Positions 1 to 8,319 of a stretch of DNA of 64,000 nucleotides are shown here, in pieces. This DNA comes from Arthrobacter tumbae (GTDB taxonomy: Bacteria; Actinomycetota; Actinomycetes; Actinomycetales; Micrococcaceae). The position numbers were made by a program, and so were the translations under genes. The DNA lies in contig NZ_JAFBCC010000001.1 in assembly GCF_016907495.1 (NCBI RefSeq), positions 2,170,001 to 2,234,000 of the forward strand. Direction: 5' to 3'. Under the pieces are notes generated by a model. The model made no database searches. It saw only the letters and a list, made by a program, of their open reading frames with translations, and was not told the origin of the DNA. How positions within the stretch are numbered: the stretch's first letter is position 1; every line of letters starts with the position of its first letter.

Positions 1-1
1 G

Positions 2-763
2 CGAATCGTCCTGGCGCTTGGCGGCAGCGCCACCACCGACGGTGGTGCCGGTATGCTCAGCGGGCTCGGCGCGCAATTCTTCAATGGCTCGGGAGAGGTG
101 TTCGTGCCCTGCGGAGGAAACCTGAAGGACATCACCAGAATCGACCTTGTCGGGCTTTGTGACCTCTCCGGGGTGGATCTCATTGCAGCAAACGACGTCC
201 AGAACCCATTGCTCGGCCCAACGGGGACGGCGGCAGTGTACGGGCCACAAAAGGGAGCTGCTCCCTCAGATGTGGTGATACTGGAGGAGGGATTGGCCAA
301 TCTGGTCAACCGCTTGGATGAAGCTGGCCTTCCGGGTACGTCTTGTGCGCTTTCTCCGGGCGCGGGCAGTGCAGGAGGGCTGGGATACGCCGCACTGCTG
401 CTCGGAGCGCGGATGGTGTCCGGTGCCGATTTCTTCATGGATCTGCTTGGTTTCGAGCAAGCCTTGAAAGACTGTGACCTGGTTATCACTGGTGAGGGGA
501 AAATGGATGATCAAACCCTCTCGGGGAAGCTACCGCTTGTGGTGGCACGGCGCTCCATGCCTGTGCCGGTCATCGCAGTTGTCGGGCACAATGCACTTGA
601 GAAGGACCGGATGCCCGAATACAACATTCAACAGATCTACTCACTGAGCAACATGACTGACCAGGACAGTGCCATTGACTCGGCGCTCTCAGCACGGCTC
701 TTAACAGCCGTTGGACGGCAGATCTCCCAGACGCTCGAGCGCGCTCGAGGTGTTCGAAGGTAA
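2..763 (+). CDS. Glycerate kinase, C-terminal part (5' end outside window)
   Basis: The frame is open from base 2, so the gene begins upstream of the window; about 253 C-terminal residues are present. It should phosphorylate glycerate with ATP in the cytosol, feeding glyoxylate- or glycerate-derived carbon into glycolysis. Visible GarK/GlxK-family motifs are GGSATTDGG at the very start, the glycine-rich SPGAGSAGGLGYA segment and the VITGEGKMDDQTLSGK block near residue 160. The C-terminus looks intact. No partner gene follows; the sequence downstream is decayed. Family assignment is firm; whether the product is 2- or 3-phosphoglycerate cannot be seen. Confidence 0.9.
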   Translation, partial: RIVLALGGSATTDGGAGMLSGLGAQFFNGSGEVFVPCGGNLKDITRIDLVGLCDLSGVDLIAANDVQNPLLGPTGTAAVYGPQKGAAPSDVVILEEGLANLVNRLDEAGLPGTSCALSPGAGSAGGLGYAALLLGARMVSGADFFMDLLGFEQALKDCDLVITGEGKMDDQTLSGKLPLVVARRSMPVPVIAVVGHNALEKDRMPEYNIQQIYSLSNMTDQDSAIDSALSARLLTAVGRQISQTLERARGVRR

Positions 764-1227
764 TGGCACAAGGAGGGCGGTCACAACAAGATTCTTCCTT
801 ATTTCCGCAGTCCATCCCGCTAGCCCCGTCGCCGCCCTGGGGCACACGCCGTAGGGAAACCGGATCGCCTGTCGTGCCGACGACTCCAAGCACTCGCTCT
901 TTACACCATCGCTCCCATCTCGCTTCCGCAAATAGGGCCTGTGATGCAGGGTGGATCACGTCGGGGTGCTAAACAGACACCAGATGCGATCCCCTCGCTT
1001 GCGGCTGTGGCAGGTGTTGGCGAGGCTGCTGGCGGCGGCCCCGGAATCGCCGTCTGCCAACTCCATGCGGCGGCGGGCATCTTCACTTGAGGAATGACAG
1101 CAAGAAGTTCTCCCGAGTCCTTCGACGCCTGAGTCAGCGTTTTCGGGCTGATTTCCGCCTGAGCTTCCGCCGCGAGCGCGACAGTTATGCCCGACCTAAT
1201 AACCGCCAGAAAGAAGGATTTCCCCTC
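764..1227. other. Stretch without a recognisable gene
   Basis: This follows the glycerate kinase stop directly. Open frames exist on both strands but none has a convincing ribosome binding site, third-position GC bias or a familiar motif. No hairpin terminator with a T-run was seen. It reads like decayed or non-coding island DNA. Confidence 0.5.
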
Positions 1228-1602
1228 ATGAGCACCAATCCCATCTCTGGTCAGGTGATGTTTACCAACCCCGCTACCGCCCACCTCGGTTCCGCGTATC
1301 GCGTCACCGAGGAGGAGTGGGTAGTACTGGACGATTATGGGATGGGGGTAGGAACGATTTGGACCCCCTATCTGTGGCAACCGGGAGTTTATCGATGTGA
1401 TCCGCTCCCCGGCGCTCCGGCTGTAGCCGGACACCAGAGTCGCCACTTCGGGCAGGTGCTGGATCACGCCCTGCGGCAGTTCAGAGGGTCGCATGAGAAT
1501 TCGAACAATGAGGATCGTCCCCAAGCCTTACCACCCCGATGTAACAGTCCTCGTCGAGGGCTTGCGGGCCGAGTGCTTGCAAATCTACGGATCTCGCGAT
1601 GA
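1228..1602 (+). CDS. Small hypothetical ORF, doubtful
   Basis: An ATG at 1228 lies about ten bases after a purine-rich AAGAAGGA stretch and opens a 124-codon frame. The first 60 residues look protein-like (VTEEEWVVLDDYG, then a Trp/Tyr-rich stretch). The second half becomes Arg/Pro-rich and runs into the frame of the decayed acetyltransferase that starts at 1493, so only the first part could be a genuine or remnant gene. I recognise no family and see no membrane segment or signal peptide. It may itself be a truncated remnant. Confidence 0.2.
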   Translation: MSTNPISGQVMFTNPATAHLGSAYRVTEEEWVVLDDYGMGVGTIWTPYLWQPGVYRCDPLPGAPAVAGHQSRHFGQVLDHALRQFRGSHENSNNEDRPQALPPRCNSPRRGLAGRVLANLRISR

Positions 1603-1965
1603 CAGTCCGATTGGAGCTGCTCAGTTTTCGTCGCCCTGCGGCGACTTCGCAGTTGGCTACGACGGAGATTTTCCCATAGCCATTGACGGTTGGAGGCTCC
1701 GCGACGACGGACGTGCCGAGCTGAAGCGGATGTACATCGTTGATGCTCATGAAGGAAATGGGCACCCTCGATCGATTCTTCAGTGGTCTGGGAGCCTCGG
1801 CCGTTGACGCTGTTGGATGGTTACTGCTGCGTAGGCCTCTGGCGAGTTACGGTCGGCTTGCACGAGACGGGCTCGGGTTCTGATGCGTGTCTTTCGTATG
1901 GATTCATCGGCGGTTACGCGCACGATCACGAGGGGGCTCCCACCCACTGCTTCCTTGTACCGGGA
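1493..1965 (+). pseudogene. GNAT-family N-acetyltransferase remnant with two frameshifts
   Basis: The ATG at 1493 opens a frame resembling the start of small GNAT acetyltransferases: a VGYDGDFPIAIDGWR block, then DGRAELKRMYIV and a degraded acetyl-CoA loop (EGNGHPR). The frame ends at a stop after LGR near 1806. The expected continuation LGASAVDAVGW lies in a second frame from about 1788, and the final strand (RVTVGLHETGSGSDACLSYGF) lies in the third frame from about 1840. The downstream frame stays open to 2166 but no longer looks like GNAT. The gene is therefore broken by at least two indels and should give no active enzyme. Its decay fits a deteriorating island end. Confidence 0.7.
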
Positions 1966-2223
1966 CGACTCGAATTCCTCTCCCTCGTCGAAAAGATCTC
2001 AAGAGCTGCTCCAAGCGGACACAGCCACACGACTGGTGACCTTGGCCGGGCTCTCCACGACCTGAGTTGGCTCTACACAGAGTCAGTCGTACGGTTTCAT
2101 CAGCGTTACCACCTGCCTGAAAAACTCGTGCTCCTTGAGCCACATGAAGCCCGAGTCTCTCGCTAACTCGCCGCAGCAATAAGTTCCAGTGGTTCTGCAA
2201 TGGAGCTGCTGCTCCCTGACTGA

Positions 2224-2697
2224 CTATGCCGCGAACTCTGCACCACAAATCAAACAAAATGCGCGTTCTGTGGACGCTTCAGGAACCTTAAGTGGTTCAT
2301 TCGGGTGGCAGGGTGGCTCGACGATGACCATGTCGTCGGGCTCGACGAGTGGTTCGGGCGTCTCAATATCCAGGCTGAATGATGCGTTTGGCTTGAATTT
2401 CATGCCTTTGATGCCCTTGAAGGCGTCCGCTACGGCGTCCTGCATTGCCTGATCAATCGCTCCGCCAGCACTCCCAAAACCATATTCGAGTTGTGCCGGG
2501 GTCCACCACTCACCTAGACCCGCTGCGACACCACACAGAGGACAGAAGTATTGGGAGACCGGTTCGGCTTCATCATCGCCTTCGGCGCGGCTAAACCACT
2601 TGAACTCCTGTTCGCAGGTCGGGCACTCGCGGCGCAAGAAGCCGTCACTGTCGAGTGGCAGGCTCACTGGAACTTGAATCTCATCATCCATCGTCAT
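2224..2697 (-). CDS. Small zinc-ribbon protein coupled to the TIR-like gene
   Basis: A 157-residue soluble protein of unknown function. Two cysteine pairs near the N-terminus (CPTC at 25-28, CPLC at 52-55) can form one zinc ribbon. A second possible site combines a Cys-His near residue 130 with CLIC at about 148-151. Between them lies a stretch with small and hydrophobic residues (GSAGGAIDQAMQDAVADAF). Its ATG overlaps the stop of the upstream TIR-like gene by one base (TAATG), so the two are almost certainly co-transcribed and translationally coupled, which suggests a shared pathway or complex. No signal peptide or membrane segment is seen. I cannot name its role: adaptor, nucleic-acid sensor or regulator are all possible. 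Confidence 0.8.
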   Translation of the reverse strand: MTMDDEIQVPVSLPLDSDGFLRRECPTCEQEFKWFSRAEGDDEAEPVSQYFCPLCGVAAGLGEWWTPAQLEYGFGSAGGAIDQAMQDAVADAFKGIKGMKFKPNASFSLDIETPEPLVEPDDMVIVEPPCHPNEPLKVPEASTERAFCLICGAEFAA

Positions 2698-3608
2698 TAT
2701 CCGTTCAGATCGAGGAACACGTCTTGGCTTACCTGATCGCCGCTCTCGGTACGCGCCGTGATTGTGACGTCGAAGGCATCTCCTCCTTGCGCGCCACCAA
2801 ATGTCATGCGCCCTTCATTGAGGACGTCCACGGTGACTGAGCGACCGCCACCTGGGATCTTCGCGATCGCAGTGGCATTGGTTGATCGAAGATCGAGGGC
2901 TACGTCCTCAGGTATCGACAGGGCAACGTCGTAGGCGGTTTCTGTTCCTCTGTTGATCACTTGGAGCTTGTCGATGCGATTGCCGCCCTTGTTGAAGTAC
3001 TTGAGATCGAACTCGATCGCCTTCCTCGTTGGTGCGCCGCCAGATAGTCGACGCCCGAGTGGGAGACCGTCGCCCGGTGGAGGAGGTGCTGTGAAGTCAC
3101 CAGACGTGTGCCAGTCCGTGCCATTGAGGTTGACGGCGCATCCTGCCGTTCGGAGCCGGGTCGCCAATGCCTGGCGACTCGCCGGGTTGTTGGACAGTCG
3201 GATTGCATGGCGTCCAGCAACATCACTGAACGGTCGCACCTCACCCACTTCCACGAGCACCGTTCGCTTGGCGTCACGGCCTAACGCCATGCCAGCTTCG
3301 AACAGCACGTTGGGACGAGCTTGTGGCGCGGGCCGCGTTTCATGATCATTCTCGCCATGGCCGTAGCGGGGCTGTAGATACGCCACCTCATCGGGTGTCA
3401 TCAGGACGACTACAGCAGTTGCATGCTCGAAGGCGGCATCGAGCACCTGCCCGATGTAGGGAGAGCCCTCGCCTGTGAGTTCAACAGCGCTTGTCCACTC
3501 CATTGGTGACAAGTTGATACTCCGTAGGAAATCGAATATCGATCTACGGAGCGCCTCATTGCGACCATGCACGACGAACACGGAGCGATTATTACTCGGA
3601 CTGTTCAA
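2697..3608 (-). CDS. TIR-like nucleotide-binding protein with C-terminal beta domain
   Basis: A 303-residue protein. Residues about 8-125 match the TIR-like 'predicted nucleotide-binding' family (PF10137 type): first strand VFVVHGRN, central strand AVVVLMTPDEV, and NVLFEAGMALGRD, where Glu104 sits at the position of the conserved TIR acidic residue. Proteins of this family act as NAD-degrading effectors in some antiphage systems (family knowledge). Residues about 195-303 are beta-rich (LQVINRGTETAYDVALSIP) and look like an Ig-like or CARDB-like module, possibly a sensor or assembly domain. Translation appears to start at TTG (3608), six bases after a strong GGAGGAG site. It is directly coupled to a zinc-ribbon gene; no cyclase, STING or SAVED gene is visible nearby. 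A defence role is inference. Confidence 0.75.
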   Translation of the reverse strand: MNSPSNNRSVFVVHGRNEALRRSIFDFLRSINLSPMEWTSAVELTGEGSPYIGQVLDAAFEHATAVVVLMTPDEVAYLQPRYGHGENDHETRPAPQARPNVLFEAGMALGRDAKRTVLVEVGEVRPFSDVAGRHAIRLSNNPASRQALATRLRTAGCAVNLNGTDWHTSGDFTAPPPPGDGLPLGRRLSGGAPTRKAIEFDLKYFNKGGNRIDKLQVINRGTETAYDVALSIPEDVALDLRSTNATAIAKIPGGGRSVTVDVLNEGRMTFGGAQGGDAFDVTITARTESGDQVSQDVFLDLNG

Positions 3609-3804
3609 GTGGGTCTCCTCCTAGAGAATCAGGCTCATCTTCGGTGGACAAGCTTCACCCGCCACGATAGATGGTGCTCCTGACAAACGCTGGGCATCTG
3701 GTCGTCGGTGCTGCATAAGCCGAACCCTCTGCGCGCGATGGGCGCGCCGCCGGCTAGCTAACTGGCCGAAAGCCGGTCCTTCTGGCTGTGAGGTTGACCG
3801 TCGC

Positions 3805-4476
3805 CTACTTTGGGAAGTACCGCCAAGTGCCCTCTGTGAAGATGTCCACAGCGTCGTCGGTCACGCTGATGGCCGTCTGATCATCGATGGCGTAGGACGG
3901 GTGGCCTATACCGGCCGCCCATCTTTCTGCTGCCGCAAGCGAATTGCCGGGTCCCCCATCCGGCGCGAGGTGCGGACAGATTGAAAAGTGAACTACTCCC
4001 AATGCGCTGTCGTCACCCGTTGCCGGCTTCCAGCCGACGAACTCTCGACCGATCTGCGGAGTCATCACCATGCTGCCAGCGCTCATCCCAACCCACACAG
4101 TTTTCGTCAGGGACAGGAACATGTCGGCCAGACCCGAGTGCTGCAGCCAGTGGTTGAGGTATAGCGCGTCACCGCCAGCCGCCAGTAACACGTCGGTCTC
4201 AAGAACGAGTGGCTTCCACCGCTCTTCATCGATGCTCGGCAGCGCAGTCAATTCCAGCACGCCGACCGATCTCCATCCCAAGTTGACCATGGGATTCTCG
4301 GATCTCCCGCTGATAAATTCCCAGGCCTTGACGCCGGGGCCGACCCACGGGTGACCATATTGGGCGGTGGGAATGCACAGTGCGCTGGACTCGCTGATGG
4401 GCTTGCCGAGAAGTTGTTCGAGCGCAGTGAGGATCGTTGGATTGGTGACGCCCGCCGAAGTGAGAAGAAGCTTCAC
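3805..4476 (-). CDS. Peptidase E-like protein, family S51
   Basis: A 223-residue cytosolic protein of the S51 (alpha-aspartyl dipeptidase / peptidase E) superfamily. The nucleophile elbow is visible as VWVGMSAGSMVMTP near residue 130, with the serine in GMSAGS. DVLLAAGGDALYLNHW and the C-terminal AIDDQTAI resemble the family's other conserved blocks. Length fits the family. The start is GTG at 4476 with only a weak upstream purine stretch. It stands alone between the TIR-like pair and the serine recombinase. The substrate is unknown; members cleave Asp-X dipeptides or have other peptidase roles. Confidence 0.8.
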   Translation of the reverse strand: MKLLLTSAGVTNPTILTALEQLLGKPISESSALCIPTAQYGHPWVGPGVKAWEFISGRSENPMVNLGWRSVGVLELTALPSIDEERWKPLVLETDVLLAAGGDALYLNHWLQHSGLADMFLSLTKTVWVGMSAGSMVMTPQIGREFVGWKPATGDDSALGVVHFSICPHLAPDGGPGNSLAAAERWAAGIGHPSYAIDDQTAISVTDDAVDIFTEGTWRYFPK

Positions 4477-4586
4477 GGCGCCATCTTAGTGGCTGCGGCT
4501 GCCGCTGCCACTCGAACGGCCATCAGATGCACGTAAACCCGGCACGATGAAAAGCCCCGTGAAGGCCCGATAAGTGCAACACTGAA

Positions 4587-5168
4587 ATGGTGAAGATCGG
4601 CTACGCGCGAGTCTCTACACACGAACAAGACCTAACCATTCAAAGGGAAGGCCTGGCCGCTCTCGGAGTAGAGGCGGACAACACTTACGTCGACCACGGG
4701 CTGACCGGCACCAACCGCGCTCGCCCCGGACTCCTTCAGGCAATGGCGGCCGTGAGAACAGGTGACACCCTCGTCGTCACCAAACTTGACCGGCTTGCGC
4801 GGTCGCTGCCGGACGCGCGGGACATCGCCGATGAACTCACCCGAAAAGGTGTGTCGCTAAGCCTGGGTAACAGCGTCTACGATCCGACTGACCCGGTGGG
4901 CCGTCTCATGTTCAACGTGCTCGGCATGGTCGCCGAGTTCGAGTCAGACCTGATTCGAGCCCGCACGCGCGAAGGCATGGCCGTTGCGAAAGCCAAAGGC
5001 CGGCTGCGGGGCAAGCCACCCAAACTGTCTCTCACTCGCCGCCGTCACCTATACGAGCTGGTCGACGAAGACAAGTACACACAGATGGAATTGGCCGAGA
5101 TATTCTCAGTCTCCCGGACGACTATCTATCGTGAGATCAAAAGACGCGCTGCGACGACGAGATCCTGA
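4587..5168 (+). CDS. Serine recombinase (resolvase/invertase family)
   Basis: A 193-residue small serine recombinase. The catalytic domain opens with IGYARVSTHEQD, putting the nucleophile at Ser10, and carries VVTKLDRLARS plus the LMFNVLGMVAEFESDLIRART region typical of the dimer interface and E-helix. The C-terminal YTQMELAEIFSVSRTTIYREIK is the helix-turn-helix that binds the crossover site. It faces away from the TIR-like and S51 genes and ends 5 bp before the siderophore permease stop, so it marks the right edge of the lower-GC accessory region. No transposase, matching inverted repeats or obvious res site were found next to it, so it may be an orphan resolvase or a relic of a mobile element. 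Confidence 0.9.
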   Translation: MVKIGYARVSTHEQDLTIQREGLAALGVEADNTYVDHGLTGTNRARPGLLQAMAAVRTGDTLVVTKLDRLARSLPDARDIADELTRKGVSLSLGNSVYDPTDPVGRLMFNVLGMVAEFESDLIRARTREGMAVAKAKGRLRGKPPKLSLTRRRHLYELVDEDKYTQMELAEIFSVSRTTIYREIKRRAATTRS

Positions 5169-5173
5169 ACCCG

Positions 5174-7267
5174 CTACCGCGTAAGCCTGCTGCGGAACAG
5201 CAGATACACAAAGTATGGCGCACCGAGCAATGCGGTCAGCAGACCCGCCGGAAGCTGCGCCGGAGCGATCATCGTCCGGCCGATCATGTCGCCCACACAC
5301 ACCAGCAACGCGCCCAGCAGCATCGCCGTCGGGATCGCGAGCTTATGCCTCGAACCCACCAGCGCACGGGCGGCATGCGGCGCCACCAGCCCCACGAACC
5401 CAATGACACCGATCCCGGCCACCGAAGACCCCGTCAGCACCACTGCACAGACCAACAGGATCAGCCGCGACCGCGGAACCGCAATCCCGAGCAGCTTGGG
5501 AGTGTCCTCATCGAGGGCCAGCAGGTCCTGAGCCCGGTGCAGCGACCCAATGATCGGTACAGTCAACAACAAAGCAACCGCCATCGGAATCAGATGGTCC
5601 ATCGATCGGCCGTAGGTGGACCCGGACAGCCAGGTCAGCGCCTTCGCCTCGTTCCACGGGTCCGTAAGCACAATGAGCAGAGTGATCGCGGCCATGGCAG
5701 CAGCCGAAACCCCGATCCCCACCAGCACAAACCGGTCAGTCTGGAGCCCGCCACGGAAAGCCAGACCGAAGACGACGGCGGCAGCCACCGCCGCTCCCAC
5801 ACCGGCCGCCCCAGCGATCAGCCAGAACCCGGCCAGCGGGACGAAGGTGATGACAGCGATCGCGCCAATCCCGGCACCCCCGGACACTCCGATGATCGAC
5901 GGCTCCGCCAACGGGTTCCGGCTCACCGCCTGGATCGCCGTCCCGGCCAGCGCCAGCGATGCACCGGCGAGCAGCGCCGCCCCAACACGCGGGAAGCGCG
6001 CGTCCATCACACTCGACACCACCGGTCCGGCCTGACCCGAAATCCAATTGGCAACGTCCCCCAGCAGCAGCTTCGCGTCACCGAGGAGGAGCCCGGCAAC
6101 GGTGCCCGCAACGAGCAGAAGGGCAAGCAACACCACGACGACGGCGCCCGCACCCGGGCGCGTTCCCCCCAGGGACACTGAGCGCGCCTCCCGCGTGGGC
6201 CCCGAGGTCCGCATCCGATGCGCAAGGATCACAAGGAAGACCGCACCGAACATGGTGGTCACCACACCCGTCGGTACTTCCACAGCGCTCTGCGCCCCGA
6301 CCAGCGCGCGCAGCAGGACGTCCGCGCCGAGGACGAGGAAGATGCCCATAAGGGCTGACGCGAGGATGAGTGCAACGTGCCGGTGAAGTCCCGGAATCTT
6401 CGCGGCGGCGAGCCGGACAATGGCGGGCGCGGCGAGGCCGACAAAACCGATCGGGCCCGAAATGGTGACCGCCGCGGCCGCGAGCAGGACGGCGAGCACA
6501 ATCGCCAGCACCTGCGTCCCACGGACGTTGATCCCCAGCACCCGCGCCTGGTCATCCCCGAGGGTGAGCAGATCCAGTGAGCGCGATTTCAGGAGCAGGA
6601 TGACCAGCACCACGCCGATCAGCGGGGCGAGGACCACGAACTTGTCCATCCCGCTCTGCCCGAGGGAACCTGCGCCCCACGCGAACAGTCCGCGCGTCTC
6701 CTGGGCGAAGAGGATGAGGAGGGTCTGGGTCAGGGCGGCAAACGCCAGCGCGATGGCTGATCCCGCGAGGACCAGCCGCACGCTGCCGGACTGGCCGGAG
6801 CCCGCCAGTGCCAGCACCAGGGCTGCCGCGCCAATCCCGCCGAGGAAAGCCACGCCGACGGCGCCGAGCAGCGGAACCTGCAAGCCAACCGCCGCGACAG
6901 CCACGATGGCCAGGTGCGCACCGGCATTGACGGCAAGTGTGTCGGGTGAGGCCAGTGCGTTGCGGGAGACGGACTGCATGATTACACCCGCCACCCCGAG
7001 TGCTACACCGACCAGAACTCCGGCTACGAGCCGCGGCACCCGGCTGGCGCCGACGATGGCGGCCGTCTCGGCGTCGTCGTTCCCTAGCAAGAGGCCCAGA
7101 ATGTCCGCCGCATTGACCGTAGAGGTGCCCTGAGTGATGTGCACCAGCGCGAGGAGCGCGGTGGCCGTGCCGATGAGCAGGCCAAACACCGCAAGCCGGA
7201 ACCCTGGCCTCGCGTCAGCAACCCGTTCAGCTGAGGAGGCGGCGCGGGTCAGAGTTTCCGGCGGCAT
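5174..7267 (-). CDS. Double-length ferric-siderophore ABC permease (FecCD-FecCD fusion)
   Basis: A 697-residue integral membrane protein made of two FecCD permease units in one chain (about 1-350 and 375-697), each with around ten transmembrane segments. Each half carries the family's ATPase-coupling block: LTLGDDQARVLGI in the first, LALDEDTPKLLGI in the second. It also has paired SGPIGFVGLAAP / GIGVIGFVGLVAP blocks. This is the FhuB arrangement rather than the usual two-gene BtuC/FecC-FecD form. It forms the inner channel for siderophore-iron uptake and works with the lipoprotein at 7276-8274 and the ATPase at 8320-9174, which precede it in the operon. The start lies 8 bp after the lipoprotein stop. 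Confidence 0.92.
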   Translation of the reverse strand: MPPETLTRAASSAERVADARPGFRLAVFGLLIGTATALLALVHITQGTSTVNAADILGLLLGNDDAETAAIVGASRVPRLVAGVLVGVALGVAGVIMQSVSRNALASPDTLAVNAGAHLAIVAVAAVGLQVPLLGAVGVAFLGGIGAAALVLALAGSGQSGSVRLVLAGSAIALAFAALTQTLLILFAQETRGLFAWGAGSLGQSGMDKFVVLAPLIGVVLVILLLKSRSLDLLTLGDDQARVLGINVRGTQVLAIVLAVLLAAAAVTISGPIGFVGLAAPAIVRLAAAKIPGLHRHVALILASALMGIFLVLGADVLLRALVGAQSAVEVPTGVVTTMFGAVFLVILAHRMRTSGPTREARSVSLGGTRPGAGAVVVVLLALLLVAGTVAGLLLGDAKLLLGDVANWISGQAGPVVSSVMDARFPRVGAALLAGASLALAGTAIQAVSRNPLAEPSIIGVSGGAGIGAIAVITFVPLAGFWLIAGAAGVGAAVAAAVVFGLAFRGGLQTDRFVLVGIGVSAAAMAAITLLIVLTDPWNEAKALTWLSGSTYGRSMDHLIPMAVALLLTVPIIGSLHRAQDLLALDEDTPKLLGIAVPRSRLILLVCAVVLTGSSVAGIGVIGFVGLVAPHAARALVGSRHKLAIPTAMLLGALLVCVGDMIGRTMIAPAQLPAGLLTALLGAPYFVYLLFRSRLTR

Positions 7268-7275
7268 AGTGCGTT

Positions 7276-8274
7276 TTACTTCTCGGTTACAGCGGAGACG
7301 GCCGCGTCGATAACCTGCTCCATCGACGTCGGTCCACCGAACATCCAGATCGAGTCGGGGAAGCGCTGCACGTTGCCGGCTTCCACGAACGGCAGGGACT
7401 TCCAGATAGCGTTGTCCGCGAGCTCGTCCTGGTAGGGGTCGCCGAAGGTGTCATTGGCGATGTACCAGAAGCGGGTGTCCTCGGGGAGCGCGGTGAGGCC
7501 CTCGACATCGGTCTGTGCGAGGCCGTACACCGGATCACCTTCCTGCTCCCACGCGTTCTCGAAACCGATCTCGGCGAGCACATCGGACACCAGTGACCCG
7601 GTGGCAAACGGGCGGATGGAGACGCTGCCCGCGTCAACGTACGCGTCCGAGAAGGCAACCGGAGCGCCTGCTGCACCGGCTTCCCCGACGGCCGCGTTTC
7701 CCTCTGCAACCTTGGCCTCAAAGTTCGCCTTGAGCTCTGCTGCCTGATCCCCGGTTCCGGTGGCCTTCGCGATGAGGTCCAGGTTCTCGAACATCTGGCC
7801 GATATTGTCGGCAGCGTCTCCGCCCGGAACCACGATCACCGGAATGGTCTTCTCAATCTGCTCGATGGCGCCTTCAACCAGCTGGTCGGTGACCAGTACC
7901 AGATCGGGTTCAAGGGCAACGAGGGAGTCGATGCTCGGTTCTCCGCGGAGGCCGATGTCCGTCACGGTGTCATCCAGCGGAGCGGAGCTCACCCACGTGT
8001 TGTAGCCCTCGATGTCCGAGACGCCCACCGGCATGACGCCGAGGGATACGAGGTTTTCAACGACGTTCCACTCGGTGCCGGCGACACGCTGGGCGGGTCC
8101 GTCGAGGACAACTTCCTTGCCTCGGGCGTCGGTGATGGTGATGGACTCACCCGATGCTGCAGCAGATTCTTCCGTGCTGCCCGCTGCGTCTTCGGTGGTG
8201 CCGCAGGCGGAGAGCGCGAGCATGGCAACTGCCGCGAGGGCAGCGAGGATCTTCGGTTGTTTCATGGGGGTCAT
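7276..8274 (-). CDS. Siderophore-binding lipoprotein of the iron ABC transporter
   Basis: A 332-residue exported lipoprotein. The N-terminus has a basic start, a hydrophobic core and the lipobox LSAC, so it should be anchored outside the membrane at that cysteine. After an acidic Ser/Ala/Glu linker comes a periplasmic-binding-protein fold of the FecB/BtuF type: VAGTEWNVVENLVSLGVMP, PDLVLVTDQL and IPVIVVPGG in the first lobe, and an iron-ligand-style C-lobe ending in FPDSIWMFGG. It captures the ferric siderophore and delivers it to the fused permease encoded just downstream. The GTC/ATG-rich start region offers a second ATG three codons in. Confidence 0.92.
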   Translation of the reverse strand: MTPMKQPKILAALAAVAMLALSACGTTEDAAGSTEESAAASGESITITDARGKEVVLDGPAQRVAGTEWNVVENLVSLGVMPVGVSDIEGYNTWVSSAPLDDTVTDIGLRGEPSIDSLVALEPDLVLVTDQLVEGAIEQIEKTIPVIVVPGGDAADNIGQMFENLDLIAKATGTGDQAAELKANFEAKVAEGNAAVGEAGAAGAPVAFSDAYVDAGSVSIRPFATGSLVSDVLAEIGFENAWEQEGDPVYGLAQTDVEGLTALPEDTRFWYIANDTFGDPYQDELADNAIWKSLPFVEAGNVQRFPDSIWMFGGPTSMEQVIDAAVSAVTEK

Positions 8275-8319
8275 TTCTCTGCGGGCGCGATAGGCGCGTT
8301 CGATGGGTTGAACGGGAAA

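Noticed and set aside
4500-5173. Transposon ends around the serine recombinase
   Set aside because: No matching terminal inverted repeats or direct repeats were found, so no mobile element is declared.
5345-6181. Long plus-strand frame opposite the siderophore permease
   Set aside because: Antisense shadow: Arg/Pro/Gln-rich composition, no domain, and the minus frame encodes a clear FecCD fusion.
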